Shown here one piece after another: positions 1 to 11,025 of a stretch of 64,000 nucleotides of DNA. Every line of letters begins with the position of its first letter. The stretch's first letter is position 1. Origin of the DNA: Lanius collurio (Eukaryota; Chordata; Aves; Passeriformes; Laniidae); contig JACBWW010000071.1 in the NCBI GenBank assembly GCA_020086605.1, positions 577,751 through 641,750 on the forward strand, read 5' to 3'. The position numbers and the translations under genes were made by a program. The notes under the pieces were generated by a model, which saw only the letters and a list, made by a program, of their open reading frames with translations, made no database searches and was not told the DNA's origin.

Positions 1-243
1 ATGAAGCTGTTTGGGGTGGGATGCATGGGAAGGGAAGGATTTTCAGCTCATTTCCAAGCATGCAGAGAGCAAGGGCCTGGTTGTCTCCTTTCTGCACTGG
101 AGAATTATTTGTGAGCATGAATATTTTGATATGAGATCAGGAATTAATTTAGGGTTTCTTTGTTTCAGGGAAGATCATGCAGATGAAGGTAGGTAACAAA
201 CCCCGAGTGGTTTAGGAAATTCCCAAAAATGTCATGAAAGCTT
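1..243. other. Intergenic, nothing recognised
   Basis: AT-leaning sequence at the left edge. The short frame at 11-196 has no recognisable similarity or start context. Confidence 0.5.
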
Positions 244-450
244 CATAAAATCCTAGAATGCTTTGGGTTGGAAGGGCAGGGACACCTCCCACTGTCCCAG
301 GCTGCTCCCAGCCCCAATGTCCAGCCTGGCCTTGGGCACTGCCAGGGATCCAGGGGCAGCCACAGCTGCTCTGGGCACCCTGTGCCAGGGCCTGCCCACC
401 CTCCCAGGGAACAATTCCTGCCCAATATCCCATCCAGCCCTGCCCCCCAT
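244..450 (-). mobile_element. CR1 LINE fragment (3' end), antisense
   Basis: CR1 is the main bird non-LTR retrotransposon. The plus strand reads the reverse complement of the CR1 3' end: a degenerate ATTCTATG-type terminus (TCCTAGAATG), then GGGTTGGAAGGG, then the conserved segment reading CAGGGACACCTCCCACTG, and the long CCTGGCCTTGGGCACTGCC block. It is 5' truncated, as usual. Almost the same segment occurs at 18988, 31444 and, in the opposite direction, 50400. Long frames here (258-878 plus, 253-639 minus) are shadows of this element. Confidence 0.9.
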
Positions 451-2049
451 CAATGCAACCCCATCCTCCTTGCCCTGGCACTCCACATCTTGCAGGAAGT
501 CCCTCTCCATCCCAAGCCACTCCTGAATTATTTCCACAAAGATGTGATCCTGCTCCAGCTGGGTCCTGCTGGAACTCCTTCCTTCAGTCCTTCCCAGGAA
601 TGACTTTGGAAATCCATGGGTCCATCTCAGCCAACTCAAATGCAGAAAGCCCCAAAAGCATTAGGAGTCAGCTCAGTTTGATGGCTGGAGAGAGGGGGAA
701 CCCTGAATTCTGGGAGCAGGAGCCCAGCAAGGCAGGGAGATGCTGGAAAAGGCACATGGGAGAGAGCTCTTCCAAAGGCACCAGGACCAGGAAATGCTTC
801 AAGCAGAGCTCACACTTTATTTGGCACCTGCTGATCCAGCCCAGAGGCCATGGGGCCACGGGAAACCAAGCTCCATAAGCCCTGAGCCTCAGGGATCAAC
901 CTCAACTTTAAAAAAACATTAAAATATGAGGAAAAGCCTTTCACATAAGGCAGGGAATTCTGGAGTCTTCCTGATGTAAAGAGGATTGGGATTGTGAGGA
1001 AATACCAACCCTGTTGCTAAAACAGGGACACTGAAAGACAACAGAGAGGATTTCCATCCAGCCCTAGGGAGGGGGTTGGTGCCAAAATACACTTCAACAA
1101 CACTGAAGAGCTAAGAATTTTTTAATAACTCTACCTACTCAAAGAGAGCCTGGTTTTAATATCTATTCTTGCCCAGATTTGGTTTCATTCTGGTTTTATC
1201 CTATTCCTGTGAAAGTTGTTACAAGAGCAATAAAAAGACCTCCTTCCAAGACCTCGAGTTCACATCAAACCCCATTTCCCTGACTGGAGAAGATCCCCTT
1301 TGCTCTTGTGGAAGCTCCAAACAAGTAGCAAACGAGGTTTGATTAATTGGATCTTCATTAGAGCTAAAGGACTTTTTGTTGGCCACAGTTGTGTTTTGAA
1401 GCCAAATAAGTAGAAATCCAATCAGAGCAAACAGCTCTGGAACACATTTTTTAAGCACAAATAATTTGGCAAAGCTCAGCAAGGGAGGAAACTCCAACAC
1501 TTTGATTATTTTAAAGCAAATTGTTTAATTACAGACCACTTCAAGCTAAAAATGTCTGTTTGCGTCAGAAGTAATTCTCAAGTACAAAATGATGTTCTTT
1601 TCAAATTAACTAGAAGAGGGGGTTTTGGCACGAGAATATCACTGCTTGTTATCTAATTCATCAAAATAAAATGTGGCAGGGCTGCTGTTCATTGTCCTAC
1701 GAACTGAACTGACACCATTTCTTTCTGAGCATTAAAGAACTCAAAGCCACAGGCTAAAATCAAGTATTTTTCTCTGGGGGGTTTGATGCTCAGCCTTAAA
1801 TGCTATTTTTCCTCTAGATTTCAGGCATGTGTGGGAATATTTTTTGATGAGGGTTGGGGAATCCAGCCCAGCCCAGCATTTCCATTGAACACATCACTAA
1901 TCTGAGGAGGCTGCAGAGTCCTGAGCTGTCCCCTCCTCTTTCACTGCAAGTCCCAGCCTTCCCCAGCCAGGAATTCCCTCTGATTTTCTCCTCAAACCAC
2001 TTGATTCCTCCTGCTTCCTTTATTATTCCCTCTAACCATCCCTGACATG

Positions 2050-2170
2050 CTTTTGGCAGCCTCCTGCGAGATAATCAGGTTGTAGCGCTTGAGAGCAGCC
2101 CCGCTGCGATAAAGCAAAACTGAGTGATAAAAACCAGTGATGTATTTGCAGATCAGAGGCAGAGCAGGCT
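2050..2170. promoter_or_regulatory. Candidate enhancer with three GATA sites
   Basis: GATAA or GATAAT cores occur at 2070, 2108 and 2126, all on the plus strand within 60 bp, in contexts GAGATAATC, GCGATAAAG and GTGATAAAA. GATA4 is a known TBX5 partner in heart. The function is inferred from motif density only. Confidence 0.25.
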
Positions 2171-5100
2171 GGGCTTGGGACTTTTGATCAGCACAGAGCA
2201 CACGTTCCTCGTTGGTGCTGTAATCCAGCAGCCACTGGATTTGTCTGGCTCGGTTGTCGGGCTGGGGCTGGAGCCCGGAGTTCTGTCTGCAGAACTCAGC
2301 TCCTTCCCCAGGGGACTGGACACGGCTCCTATTTTCTACCCTCCCAGATATTTCTCAGCACAAATCCCGCCAAATGCTCCTTGTGTCCTAATGGATCTCA
2401 GCTCTCTGGCTGCCACCCTTCAAATCTGGGTCTGGCCTAAGTTTAAACCTGAAAAACTTACAAGGGAACTGAAAACTTCAACAGAAGTGAGGGGAAAAAG
2501 ACCCCAGCAGCAACAATGACCCACAAAAATGAACCCAAAGCAAGCCCAAAGCACGCAGCTGTTGGCCCTGCAAAGATCTGCACCCCAACACTATTGATTT
2601 TGTGACACCTCTGCTGCCTGACCCTTTAGACACGGCTCACTGGCAAGGTGTCAGATAGTCCAGTGGCACCTTGTCACACCCTCGGGCCTCTCCGGTGTCC
2701 AGAGGTGTTGGACACCTCCTCAGCTTTTAAATTCCCTTGGTTTAGCAGCAAATTCCTGTCAAGCTCCAAGTGAGAGGAATTTGTTCATAACCCAGTTTGT
2801 GGGAGCTCCTCCCAGCCTGTGCTGTGACTCCCCTGGGGTGATGCTGGTTGGGGTCATCGACCCAAAGGTCACTTCTGCAATATGGGAAGGGACTGGCACC
2901 TCAAAGCTCTTTCCTTCCCCCTAGAAACAGCAGCTGGTTTGAAAAATGATGCTCCTCATCTTCCACAGACTGTGGCTGGAGTCTGGACAACTGGAAAAGT
3001 TCTCTGGAGATGTGGAGAGTTCCCTGAGGAGAATCCCTCTCCTCCACCTCGTGTCCCTCAGTGCTGGGCTCCAGACACGCCCCCAAAATTTATTGGGACA
3101 CACACAGGGTCAGGACACAGCCTTTCCTCACAGGAAAGGTCCTTTCCAGGGAAAACAGGGATCGATTTGCCCAGGTGTTTTCTCAGAGCTGTTTTCCCTT
3201 TTCTTACCCAGGTGCTCTGGGTTGTCCCTTTTTCCAGGATACTGGGCAAGAAGGTGGTTGGAAAACATGGGAGAGACAGAAGGAAGGACCCAGGGAAAAG
3301 CCCAGTGATAGCTGAACCCACTGACATTCCCAGGTGTCATTCCTACCCTCCCTGCAGCAAGGAATACTCCTGGATCAGGGCAAAACCAGAAAAAGTTCTG
3401 CAGATCAGCAGCGAGAGGCTGAGGCAGCAGCAAAGCCTGGCTGGCACAGGTCTGGCTTAAGTTCAGCCCTGTCTTTTTATGCAGGGTTGACACAAAACAA
3501 ACACAATTCTGGTGTCCTGGATGCTCCAAGGACCCACTCGGTGCTGTGGGGAAAATTTCACCAGGGAAAACTCTTCCACACGGGAAAGCCCTTCGGAAAC
3601 AGCCGCTCCAAGCCCGCAGCAGGACCCAGCCCTTCCAGTGGCAGAAATGCTCTGACTTTCCCAGTTGTCTTCCCAAGCCTCTCTGCATTTTCCTGGAAGA
3701 GGACCCAGTGGTTTTCCATGTAGGGGACAATTCATCCTCGTGGGTCAAAACAGAGAATTTCATCTCAGCTCTGAGTTCCCATCAGCTCTGTCTGCAAAGG
3801 ATGTGCCTGTGCCGGGGTCTCAGCTTGATCCCACGTTTTACCCAAGGTAAACTGCGGCCACCAGTGAAAAACAGAGTGGATTGATCCTGTGGGAATGACT
3901 CTGTCCTCTCTGGCACTGGAAAACCGCAGGATCTGGCTTGTTGATTTTGGCTGAAAAATAACCACCGACAAAACCTAAATTTCTATTAATTTCAAAGAAA
4001 AATTTCAATTGAGGACACTCTGAGAACTGAAATACTCCAGGAATCCATGCACATCTCCCAGGCAATCCCTGCAGAGGAGCAGCAAGAGTGTTTGATTTGA
4101 TTCCTCAGGCAGCAGAGGATAAAAAACACATTACGGAAACTGCTTATCAGCTCCTTGGCAGGAGCAGTTTTTTCCAGGCAGATCTTGGATATTTCCTTGT
4201 TGTCCCCTCTCCTTGGAAAGTCTTGTTTGGAGCTTCCATTGCGAGCCTCCCCCAAACCCAAGGAGCAGCAAACTTTTGGCTGCAAAGCTCTGCTGAGATT
4301 TTGGGTCCCTGAAGCCTCTCTCAGTGGGCAGTTCCACGACACCTGCTGGAATCCACCCCGGAACGCTCCCGGACAGACACGGGGGGGATTCTTCGGCTGC
4401 GTTTCCCTCAGACCACAATACATTCCATATGCTCCTGCTGGGGAGGAGAAGGGAGCGGGGTACGTGGAGTTACCTCTGGAAAATCCATCATTCCCAGCTG
4501 GGGGGACAGCGAGGGCTTATCAGCGTTTTCCTGGACTTTCCAGCTGGAAGAAATTTCCAGCCCAAGGCACGCTGGTGGTGCAAAGGAGGGATAAGCCCTC
4601 CCCAGCCGTGCTTACAAGCCACAGTTGTTATCAGAGGATCAGGGGGCTTTGGAGCCCCTTTACTGCTGCCCACCAAGGGCTCCTCGGGACCCGCTCCCTG
4701 CGGATTCCATCGGAGGAGCCGTCCCAGGGAGGGGCTGGGAAGCTGCTCCTCCAGCAGCCATCCCTTGGAAAGCACCTTCACCAGGTTCACTTCAGCTGGG
4801 AGTCTGCATCCTCCTGGGGGTGCTGACAGAACAGCTTTTGTCCCCTCTCTTCAAACTCCATCCCATCCCCACCCCTCTCCTGCCGGCGCTCCAGACCCAC
4901 CTGCTCCTGGAGAATTTTCCAGAGTCTCCTCCTGCTGCAGGAGCTTGGGTGGGTTCTTCTTTGCACATCCTGAAAACTAAACGTGGCTAGAACCCAAATG
5001 TCCGCTTCATTTGTGACTTCTTGGGTTCTCAGCTGGGCAGGGAGAATTTTATGTCCGAAATCCATCTGTTTTTGGCAAACTGGCAGCAATTGAATACCCA

Positions 5101-5329
5101 GCTACAATTTTAGGATTTGAAAAGTTGATAAGCACTTCATGGGGTTTTTTAACACACAATTTTACAGGCTTTTAAATTACTTATCTTTCAGCAGCTGGCC
5201 TTGATCTCCAGGTTTTAAAACCACTGCTGAGCTCTTCCAGTCCCACATCCTCCCACGGAAAGGGTGAACTTGGCAGAGGGAGCCCTGCTCAGGTCACCGA
5301 GGCTGAGTGTGTTGGGAAATGGGGCCTCA

Positions 5330-5460
5330 GGGAGGTAATTAATTGTTATCTAAACAATCGACTTGTTTACAATCACCTTTCATAATGAGCTTAATTGTCC
5401 TAATTAACATTGATTGTTTCTATTTAAGTGGTAATTATCTAAATTGTCATCTGAACTAGG
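5330..5460. promoter_or_regulatory. Candidate cardiac enhancer: NKX2-5, GATA and homeodomain sites
   Basis: This block is sharply more AT-rich than its flanks. It contains TAATTAATTG (5337-5346), a GATA site on the minus strand (TTATC, 5346-5350), TAATTAAC (from 5401), an NKX2-5 consensus TTAAGTG (5424-5430) and, four bases later, AGATAA on the minus strand (5435-5440). Paired NKX2-5 and GATA sites are typical of cardiac enhancers. The place, downstream of TBX5 in a gene-free interval, fits the known landscape of heart enhancers 3' of TBX5. Not testable here without alignments. Confidence 0.35.
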
Positions 5461-6989
5461 GGCAGGTTAGGCCGGGCTTAAAATGTCTCTGTCTTTGCAA
5501 CTGATTTCTGCCTTTAAATATAGGAGTATTTATTAAAACTTCCATAAACTGGAGAAAAAGAAGTTCAGTATTTCAAATACACTGGTTTGCCTTCAGAACT
5601 AATTTTTCTGCCTTTGATTTTTTTCCCAGCTCCATAAAAATACCTTGTTGCTGGCTTTCCTCTGGAATAACAAACCTGTGCATGTGGCCCCAGTTTGTCA
5701 TTAACCCGGGCTCTGCTAAGTGAAAGCCAAGCATGAAAACGAAGTGAGTTCATCACAGAAGGCAAGAAAGTGCATGGGGAAGCAGATGGAAAATCCGGCT
5801 TTCGATACACTCCAGCAAATAATCAATGAAAGAATAATAACTTGAAAAACGCCAGGGCCAAGATCCACCCTGGCACGGCTCCACCAAAACCAGTGGGGAG
5901 GGGCCAGCAGAGGATGTTCTCTGCATCTGAGGAGTTTATTTTCCAAGCCACCCCTGCTCTCCCTCCAATCCCCTGTCCCTGACCAGGGGTGTCCCAAAGA
6001 CACTGGGCAGAGGAACCCGATGTTTGCAGAGCTGGGGCTTCACTGGGTGAAAGCAGAAGGGCTGGAAATGGCCAAGGGAGTCCTGCAAGGGCTGCCAAAA
6101 GAAAAATAAACAGAGATAAAAGAAAAAAATATAAGCTAGAGGCTGTGCTTTCTGAGGCCACTGCCAGTTTTTTAAAAGGATAATCCCAGCAGATAGAGCA
6201 TTGGATGGCAAAAGTCCTGTGGTGGAAACACTGCCAAGTTTTTAAACATTGGCATTTAATCTCTTGGCAATAACGCCGGTGCAGCTATGGTTTATCTTTG
6301 GTGGTTTATACTCACCAACAACATATTTTGCATAAATTTTAGCATCTTCAGGTCTGAGGAAGGTTCATTTGCTCTGCAATTAATAGAGGCATGAAAACCT
6401 GCACATGGACTGACCCAAGAGCCAGAAATCCACTGATGTTAGAGCTGGAATATGGAGACAGAAAGAATATTTGCCAAGCACCTGACTCTGTTCCAACCTG
6501 ATTTTCTTCCCAGAGCAGCAGGTGAAGGCAGCAATGGGTTAAATCCAGCTCTGTTCAGGCAAAACTCCTCCTGGTTGTTTCACAGATGAAATTTTCTAGC
6601 CTTTGCAAAGAGGTTTTAAGGAGTTGGCACCCAAAAAGGGCTTAGGGCAGGGCTTTCCAGGGAGCACAGCACAAAGCCAAGATCCTCATGGCACCCAGCA
6701 GTGGGAGCAAAGAGGAGCTGCAAAGAGGCTGAGTGGGAAGAAGCCAAGCTGGAATGGCTGTGGAGCCACTGAGCTCTGAGCAAGGAAAGAAACCCCTTGG
6801 AATTATTATTATTTACATGCAAAACATCCAAATTTTGGCAATATATAGAGAAATACAACATTATTGCAGCGCCGTGACAGCACAGAGTGACTGTGCATAG
6901 CTGTGGATGTTTTGATCTGCTTCATATCTACAAAAGATATAAAACCAAGCCTAGGTTCAGCTCAGCTCAGCTGGCACTGCTGTCCCTCT

Positions 6990-7781
6990 TGTTATAGGTA
7001 AGTCAAAATTCATAAGGAATCAAAATTGTATATCAGAATAAGTTATGAATGTGACATATGGAATGTAAAATATAGCAGATTGTAATTTGTATATATGTTC
7101 AAATATGTTATGTTCAAAGTACACCTTGGCAAGTTTCCTGGCACCTTGCTCAAGGAAGGTGCAAATTAGCATAAGAAGTGAAGGCAAGCCCAGAAGAAAT
7201 GACCTCAGACCCATCAACCTACTATGAGTTCACCCTACCCAGCTAGGATGTCTTTTCCATCTGAAAGGAGTAAGAGATAAGATCTGTTACTCCCTGGACA
7301 CTGCTGATGAGTGGACCTATTGCTTAAGACTCTTAATTTTAATCATATAAGGATTTCTCTGAAAAATCATCATCTGAACAAGTCCTTTACCTGAAACGCT
7401 GAGATGGGTTACTGGAAAACATCGACCAAGGCACAAAGAGAATCCTTGGACACATCAACATCTAAATGGACCCCTGAGCACTGGGCCAGAGGACCATCAC
7501 AAATGAAAAGGACAAAAGATTTCCTAGCCAGGAGCAAGAAAAACAGTTAAAAAACTGGACTCAAACACCTCAAAGGTGTGCGCTTACCTCTCTGAACTGC
7601 TGGTGTTCAGAGCTGTGTATGTGTCACCCAGGGTCAAGAACCTGGGCTTGGCCCTGCTTTCCTTTATAGTGGCTTATTAAGATTGTCAATTTGATCAAAA
7701 ATAAATTCTGTTTGTTTTTATATTAATAATTTGGCTCACGCAAATTATTAATTCGATTTAATTGACATTTCATTTATAACA
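6990..7781 (+). mobile_element. Solo LTR, ERV1-like, with 4-bp target duplication
   Basis: The element begins TGTTATA and ends TATAACA, a 7-bp terminal inverted repeat with TG...CA ends. It is flanked by CTCT at 6986-6989 and 7782-7785, consistent with a 4-bp target duplication. An AATAAA signal at 7700-7705 lies in the last 80 bp, with a TATA-like TTTATAG about 37 bp before it, which sets the strand. No gag, pol or second LTR is present, so this is a solo LTR left by recombination. The 4-bp duplication suggests a gammaretrovirus-like (ERV1) family. The surrounding CT-rich sequence weakens the duplication evidence slightly. Confidence 0.65.
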
Positions 7782-8689
7782 CTCTCTTCCCAAGACAGAA
7801 TCCGGGCTGTTCATCCCCGAATGCCGAGGCCCAGGCAGGAGCTGTTGCGTGACACTGTTCTCCTGTCACCTGATTTTGCTGCAAGTCCTTTTCGGAGCAG
7901 GCAGGGGTGGCTTCAGAGAGCCGGGCCCCCTGTGGAGGGAGGGAGGGATCAAATCCTTCCCCTCCGGGCATCAAAAAGCAGCAGGAGCTGGGGAGGAAAC
8001 GAGCAGAAGGTCACTGAGTTTTGGAGAGGAAGATTCTGCTCTCAGAGGGAGGAGCAAGATCTCTGCCGTGCCCAGCTGCAGCATCTCCTGGGTCTTTTGC
8101 AAACATGTGGTCAACCAGAATTATTGCTCTCTAACGAGGCAGTTCCTGTCTGGCTCTCTGCTCACCTTGGAAAGCTGTGGAGCTGCCCCTGGTTCACTCC
8201 CCTTGCTCTGGGGATGGGCGTTTTCCACCTTGGCTAAAGGGAAATGAGTTGGGTTTGCACTCCCAGCCACTCTCCAGGTGAGGCAAGTGGGCCCCAAGGA
8301 TGCCCATAAAGACAAAGTTCAATAGAATTTTGAAGAAAAGGAAGAAAGGCTCCTTCAGAGCCAGGGAAAAAAAAACAAACAAAAAAAAAAAAAAGCCCTG
8401 TACCTTTCCTGAACCTGATGACAGCAAATTTGTTTCTTTTCCTCGAGCCCCAGCTCCTGGAGTCACATAATCACAGCACAACTCAGCTTTAAATAGAAAA
8501 GAAATGGAAGAAAGGGGAAATGGTTCCCACAGCTCTGTTTGGGGAGGCTGGAACAATGGGAACCTACAAGACATCAGCAAAAAGAACCCAGAACCTCCCA
8601 CACTTTCTGATGCTTTCCTGATGCATCCCAAGCTGTAAATTCTGAATGTTCAAATTCATGCTCTAGCACCGGCTGCCCACTTTGGCTGC
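7782..8689. other. Intergenic, nothing recognised
   Basis: Mixed-composition sequence with overlapping open frames on both strands (7821-8247 plus, 8194-8631 minus) and no recognisable family. An adenine-rich run of about 34 bases lies at 8361-8395. Confidence 0.5.
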
Positions 8690-8785
8690 AGGAGAAGGAC
8701 AGGCTGCTCCAGAGGGTTCGGAGCCCTGGGAATGACCTTCCAGGGTCCCTTCCAGCCTAACTGTCCTGAGATTCCATAAATCCCA
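8690..8785 (+). mobile_element. Degraded CR1 3'-end fragment
   Basis: The plus strand shows the CR1 3' terminal pattern: ATGACCTTCCAGGGTCCC, then TTCCAGCCTAACTGTCCT and a decayed ATTCCATAAA tail in place of the ATTCTATGA repeats. It is short and diverged. Confidence 0.5.
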
Positions 8786-8904
8786 TGGGCTAGTGACAAC
8801 AGCAAAGCCCCAGATGGGAGCTCAGAGCTTGGACAGGAACCCAGAGCTGAGCCTTACCTGAGCTGAGCCTTTCCAGGAGGGAACCAAAGCAGGATGATTC
8901 CCCC

Positions 8905-9465
8905 TGTCCTGGTTTAGGACAAATCAAGGGGAAAAATCTCCAAAGGAGCCCCTTATAGGAAACAAAACCCCCACAACTTCCCCCCTCCCCCACCACCGGG
9001 TTCGGGAGGGATTTCCTCAGAGGAGAAGTGGAAAAAACTTGTCTATTAAGAAACAACAAAAAGGAAAAAAAAAAAACACTCCCCAGCACAAGAAAAACAG
9101 CCCGAGATGACAACGGATGTTTTCACCAGTCCAAGGGAGGGTGAGCAGTCTCTCTCTCTCTCTCTGCCGAGGAGGGTGCAAAGCTTCTCTCAAGTGCAGA
9201 CTCCGGGGGAGCTCCTGGCCCGAAGCAGGTCCGATGTCTTCAGGGAGGGGAGGAAGGAAAGAAGGGGAAGAACAAAAACAGGGGAAAAGGAAAAAATAAG
9301 AAAAAAGCAAAGCTAGCAAAGCGAGCAGGCAGCAAGCAAGCAGCAGCAAGCGAGCAGCAAACAGCCAGAGGAGGGGACAGGCTAAAGACAAAACAAACCG
9401 AGGGCACGGGAACAGAAGCCACGATTGGGATATAAAGCACGAAAATGTCCTGTCACCCCAGGACA
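8905..9465. mobile_element. Solo LTR with 5-bp target duplication (bird ERV)
   Basis: The 561-bp element begins TGTCCTGG and ends CCAGGACA, with a 6-bp inverted terminus (TGTCCT/AGGACA) and TG...CA ends. It is flanked by CCCCC at 8900-8904 and 9466-9470. Five bases fits ERVL-type integration, although a C run is weak evidence. It contains a CT dinucleotide run (about 9151-9166) and purine-rich stretches. The TGTCCTGGTTT start resembles LTRs abundant in songbirds. No internal viral genes are present. Strand is unclear because no well placed AATAAA was seen on either strand. Confidence 0.75.
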
Positions 9466-9470
9466 CCCCC

Positions 9471-10734
9471 AAATGCAGCTTCCATCACTTTAAAGGACTC
9501 TCCACAGCTTTGGAAGGGTCAGTGGGGAGGGACAGCAGGAGCAGCACAATCTGCTGCCCTTTGAGGGAGGGGAGGAGATCCCACAGGGAGCAGATCCACT
9601 GCCAACACAAGTCTCCTGTGGAGATGGCTCCTTTTCCACGCTCCTGTGTCTCTCTGAGGTGAAGGAGATGAGCAGCTCCCCTCCCATCAGGCTGAATCTG
9701 GAGCACAGCGATTTGTTGGACGCTTGACACGAAGCAGAAGATGGGATATCTGATGAGAATTGCTTCCTTCCATGTCCTGGCCTGACAGGCACCGAGCTCT
9801 GCATCTCCTGGAGAATTTACCAGTGCAGCTGATTTTACTCAGCTGGAAGATTCAGACCCCCTCTTTCCACCCACCCCCACACACACACCAAAAAAAAACC
9901 CCTCACAGCAGAAATCACAGGAATCTGTGAGATTCTCCTCAGAAATTCTGAGGAGCTGGTGGTGCCAAGATGACCAGCACTGAGGAAAAACAGAAGGTTG
10001 GGGTTTTCCCAACCAGAAAACATCGCAGGATTATGTGGGGTTTGCCACTGTCAACCTCCCAAAAAAATCAGTCTTGGGAAAAAGAGGTAAAGATGTCAGG
10101 AAGAACAGATCTAGCTCTCAGAGCTGGTTTTGGGCCGTGTTCCACCTCTGAATGAAAGTCAAGCTTTGCTCTGATAGATGGGAAAACCTCCTGGGGGCCA
10201 TCTACAGGATGGGAAAGCAGAGGAACATCTCAGTCTCCATGCCTCGGCTGACTAAATCTGGGATCATCCCAGCTTCCCCAGAATTTCCTCTTCCAGCAGC
10301 ACTTTCTCGTCCAGGGCTGCACAAACGGAGGGGAGTGAGGTTGTTCCTCCCAGCAGGTGCAAACTCCCCCTTCCCTTGCAGTGAGGGCCAATCCTGGAAT
10401 TCATTTCCCAGCAGAGCTGGGCTTTCCTGCACAGCCACGAGGAATAAGCTCAAAGTTTTCCCAAGGAAACTCTTCCAGGCTGAGCAGACCCTGGCAAGGC
10501 ACAGGCCAGGAGGCAGCTGGGAGCTGAAGGCTCCTGAATTACCAGGAGCTCCAAGATTTTGCCACAAACTCATTTAATGTGTTGCCCCCTCCTGCGGGAT
10601 GAGGCTCCCACTGCTGTGGATAAAATCCATGGATGTGATTAAGGAATGTTACCCCTGCTGGCAATCTCATCCAAATCCAAGGCTTTGATTAGAACTGAGG
10701 GCTACTCTGATTTATGGGGCTGTTTTCAGTTCAG
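9471..10734. other. Intergenic, nothing recognised
   Basis: No repeat or gene is recognised. Open frames of 104-141 codons on both strands (9490-9804 minus, 10152-10577 plus, 10202-10573 minus) overlap one another and lack identifiable domains. Confidence 0.5.
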
Positions 10735-11025
10735 GGGTAGAACTCGCTGTCAGAGGAGGTTGTGGGAGCCAAGAGCATAAATGGGTTCAAACAAAAACTA
10801 AAAACATGGAGAGATCCATCCTGGGCCATTAATTCCACTCGAGGATGTGGATATGGCCCCTGGCTCAGGAAGTCCTTCAGCTGCAATTTGCCAGGAGCTG
10901 GAAGCCCCACAGGAACCATCACGAGGGCCTTGCTGTGGCTTCTCCCTGAACATTTGCTGCTGGCACTGTCAGAGACAGGATTTGGGGAGAGGTGCATCTT
11001 TGATCTGAGCCATGCCAAAGTCTCC
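10735..11025 (+). mobile_element. Ancient CR1-type LINE 3' UTR fragment
   Basis: The order of landmarks matches an old CR1-type 3' region shared with turtles and crocodilians: a line resembling GAGGAGGTTGTGGGAGC, AAATGGGTTCAAAC, then GGTTTGCCAGAAGCTGGGA-like sequence (here AATTTGCCAGGAGCTGGAA) and finally CACTGTCAGAGACAGGATTT followed by a TTTGATCTGAGCCA segment. It is strongly diverged from young bird CR1 copies, which implies an old insertion. Confidence 0.6.

Larger units (their letters stand above)
451..6989. other. Intergenic block downstream of TBX5
   Basis: No gene or RNA is supported. The AT-rich parts (about 900-1850, 2040-2170, 5090-5600, 6090-6450) are free of recognised repeats and contain GATA, homeodomain and SOX-type motifs. 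The GC-richer part (2880-5060) carries many overlapping open frames on both strands with no recognisable family. Two motif clusters are listed separately. Confidence 0.6.

Noticed and set aside
253..878. Frames of 111-206 codons near the left end as genes
   Set aside because: They lie on a CR1 3' fragment, and the same peptides recur at the other CR1 copies (18818-19946, 31444-31761, 50110-50595).
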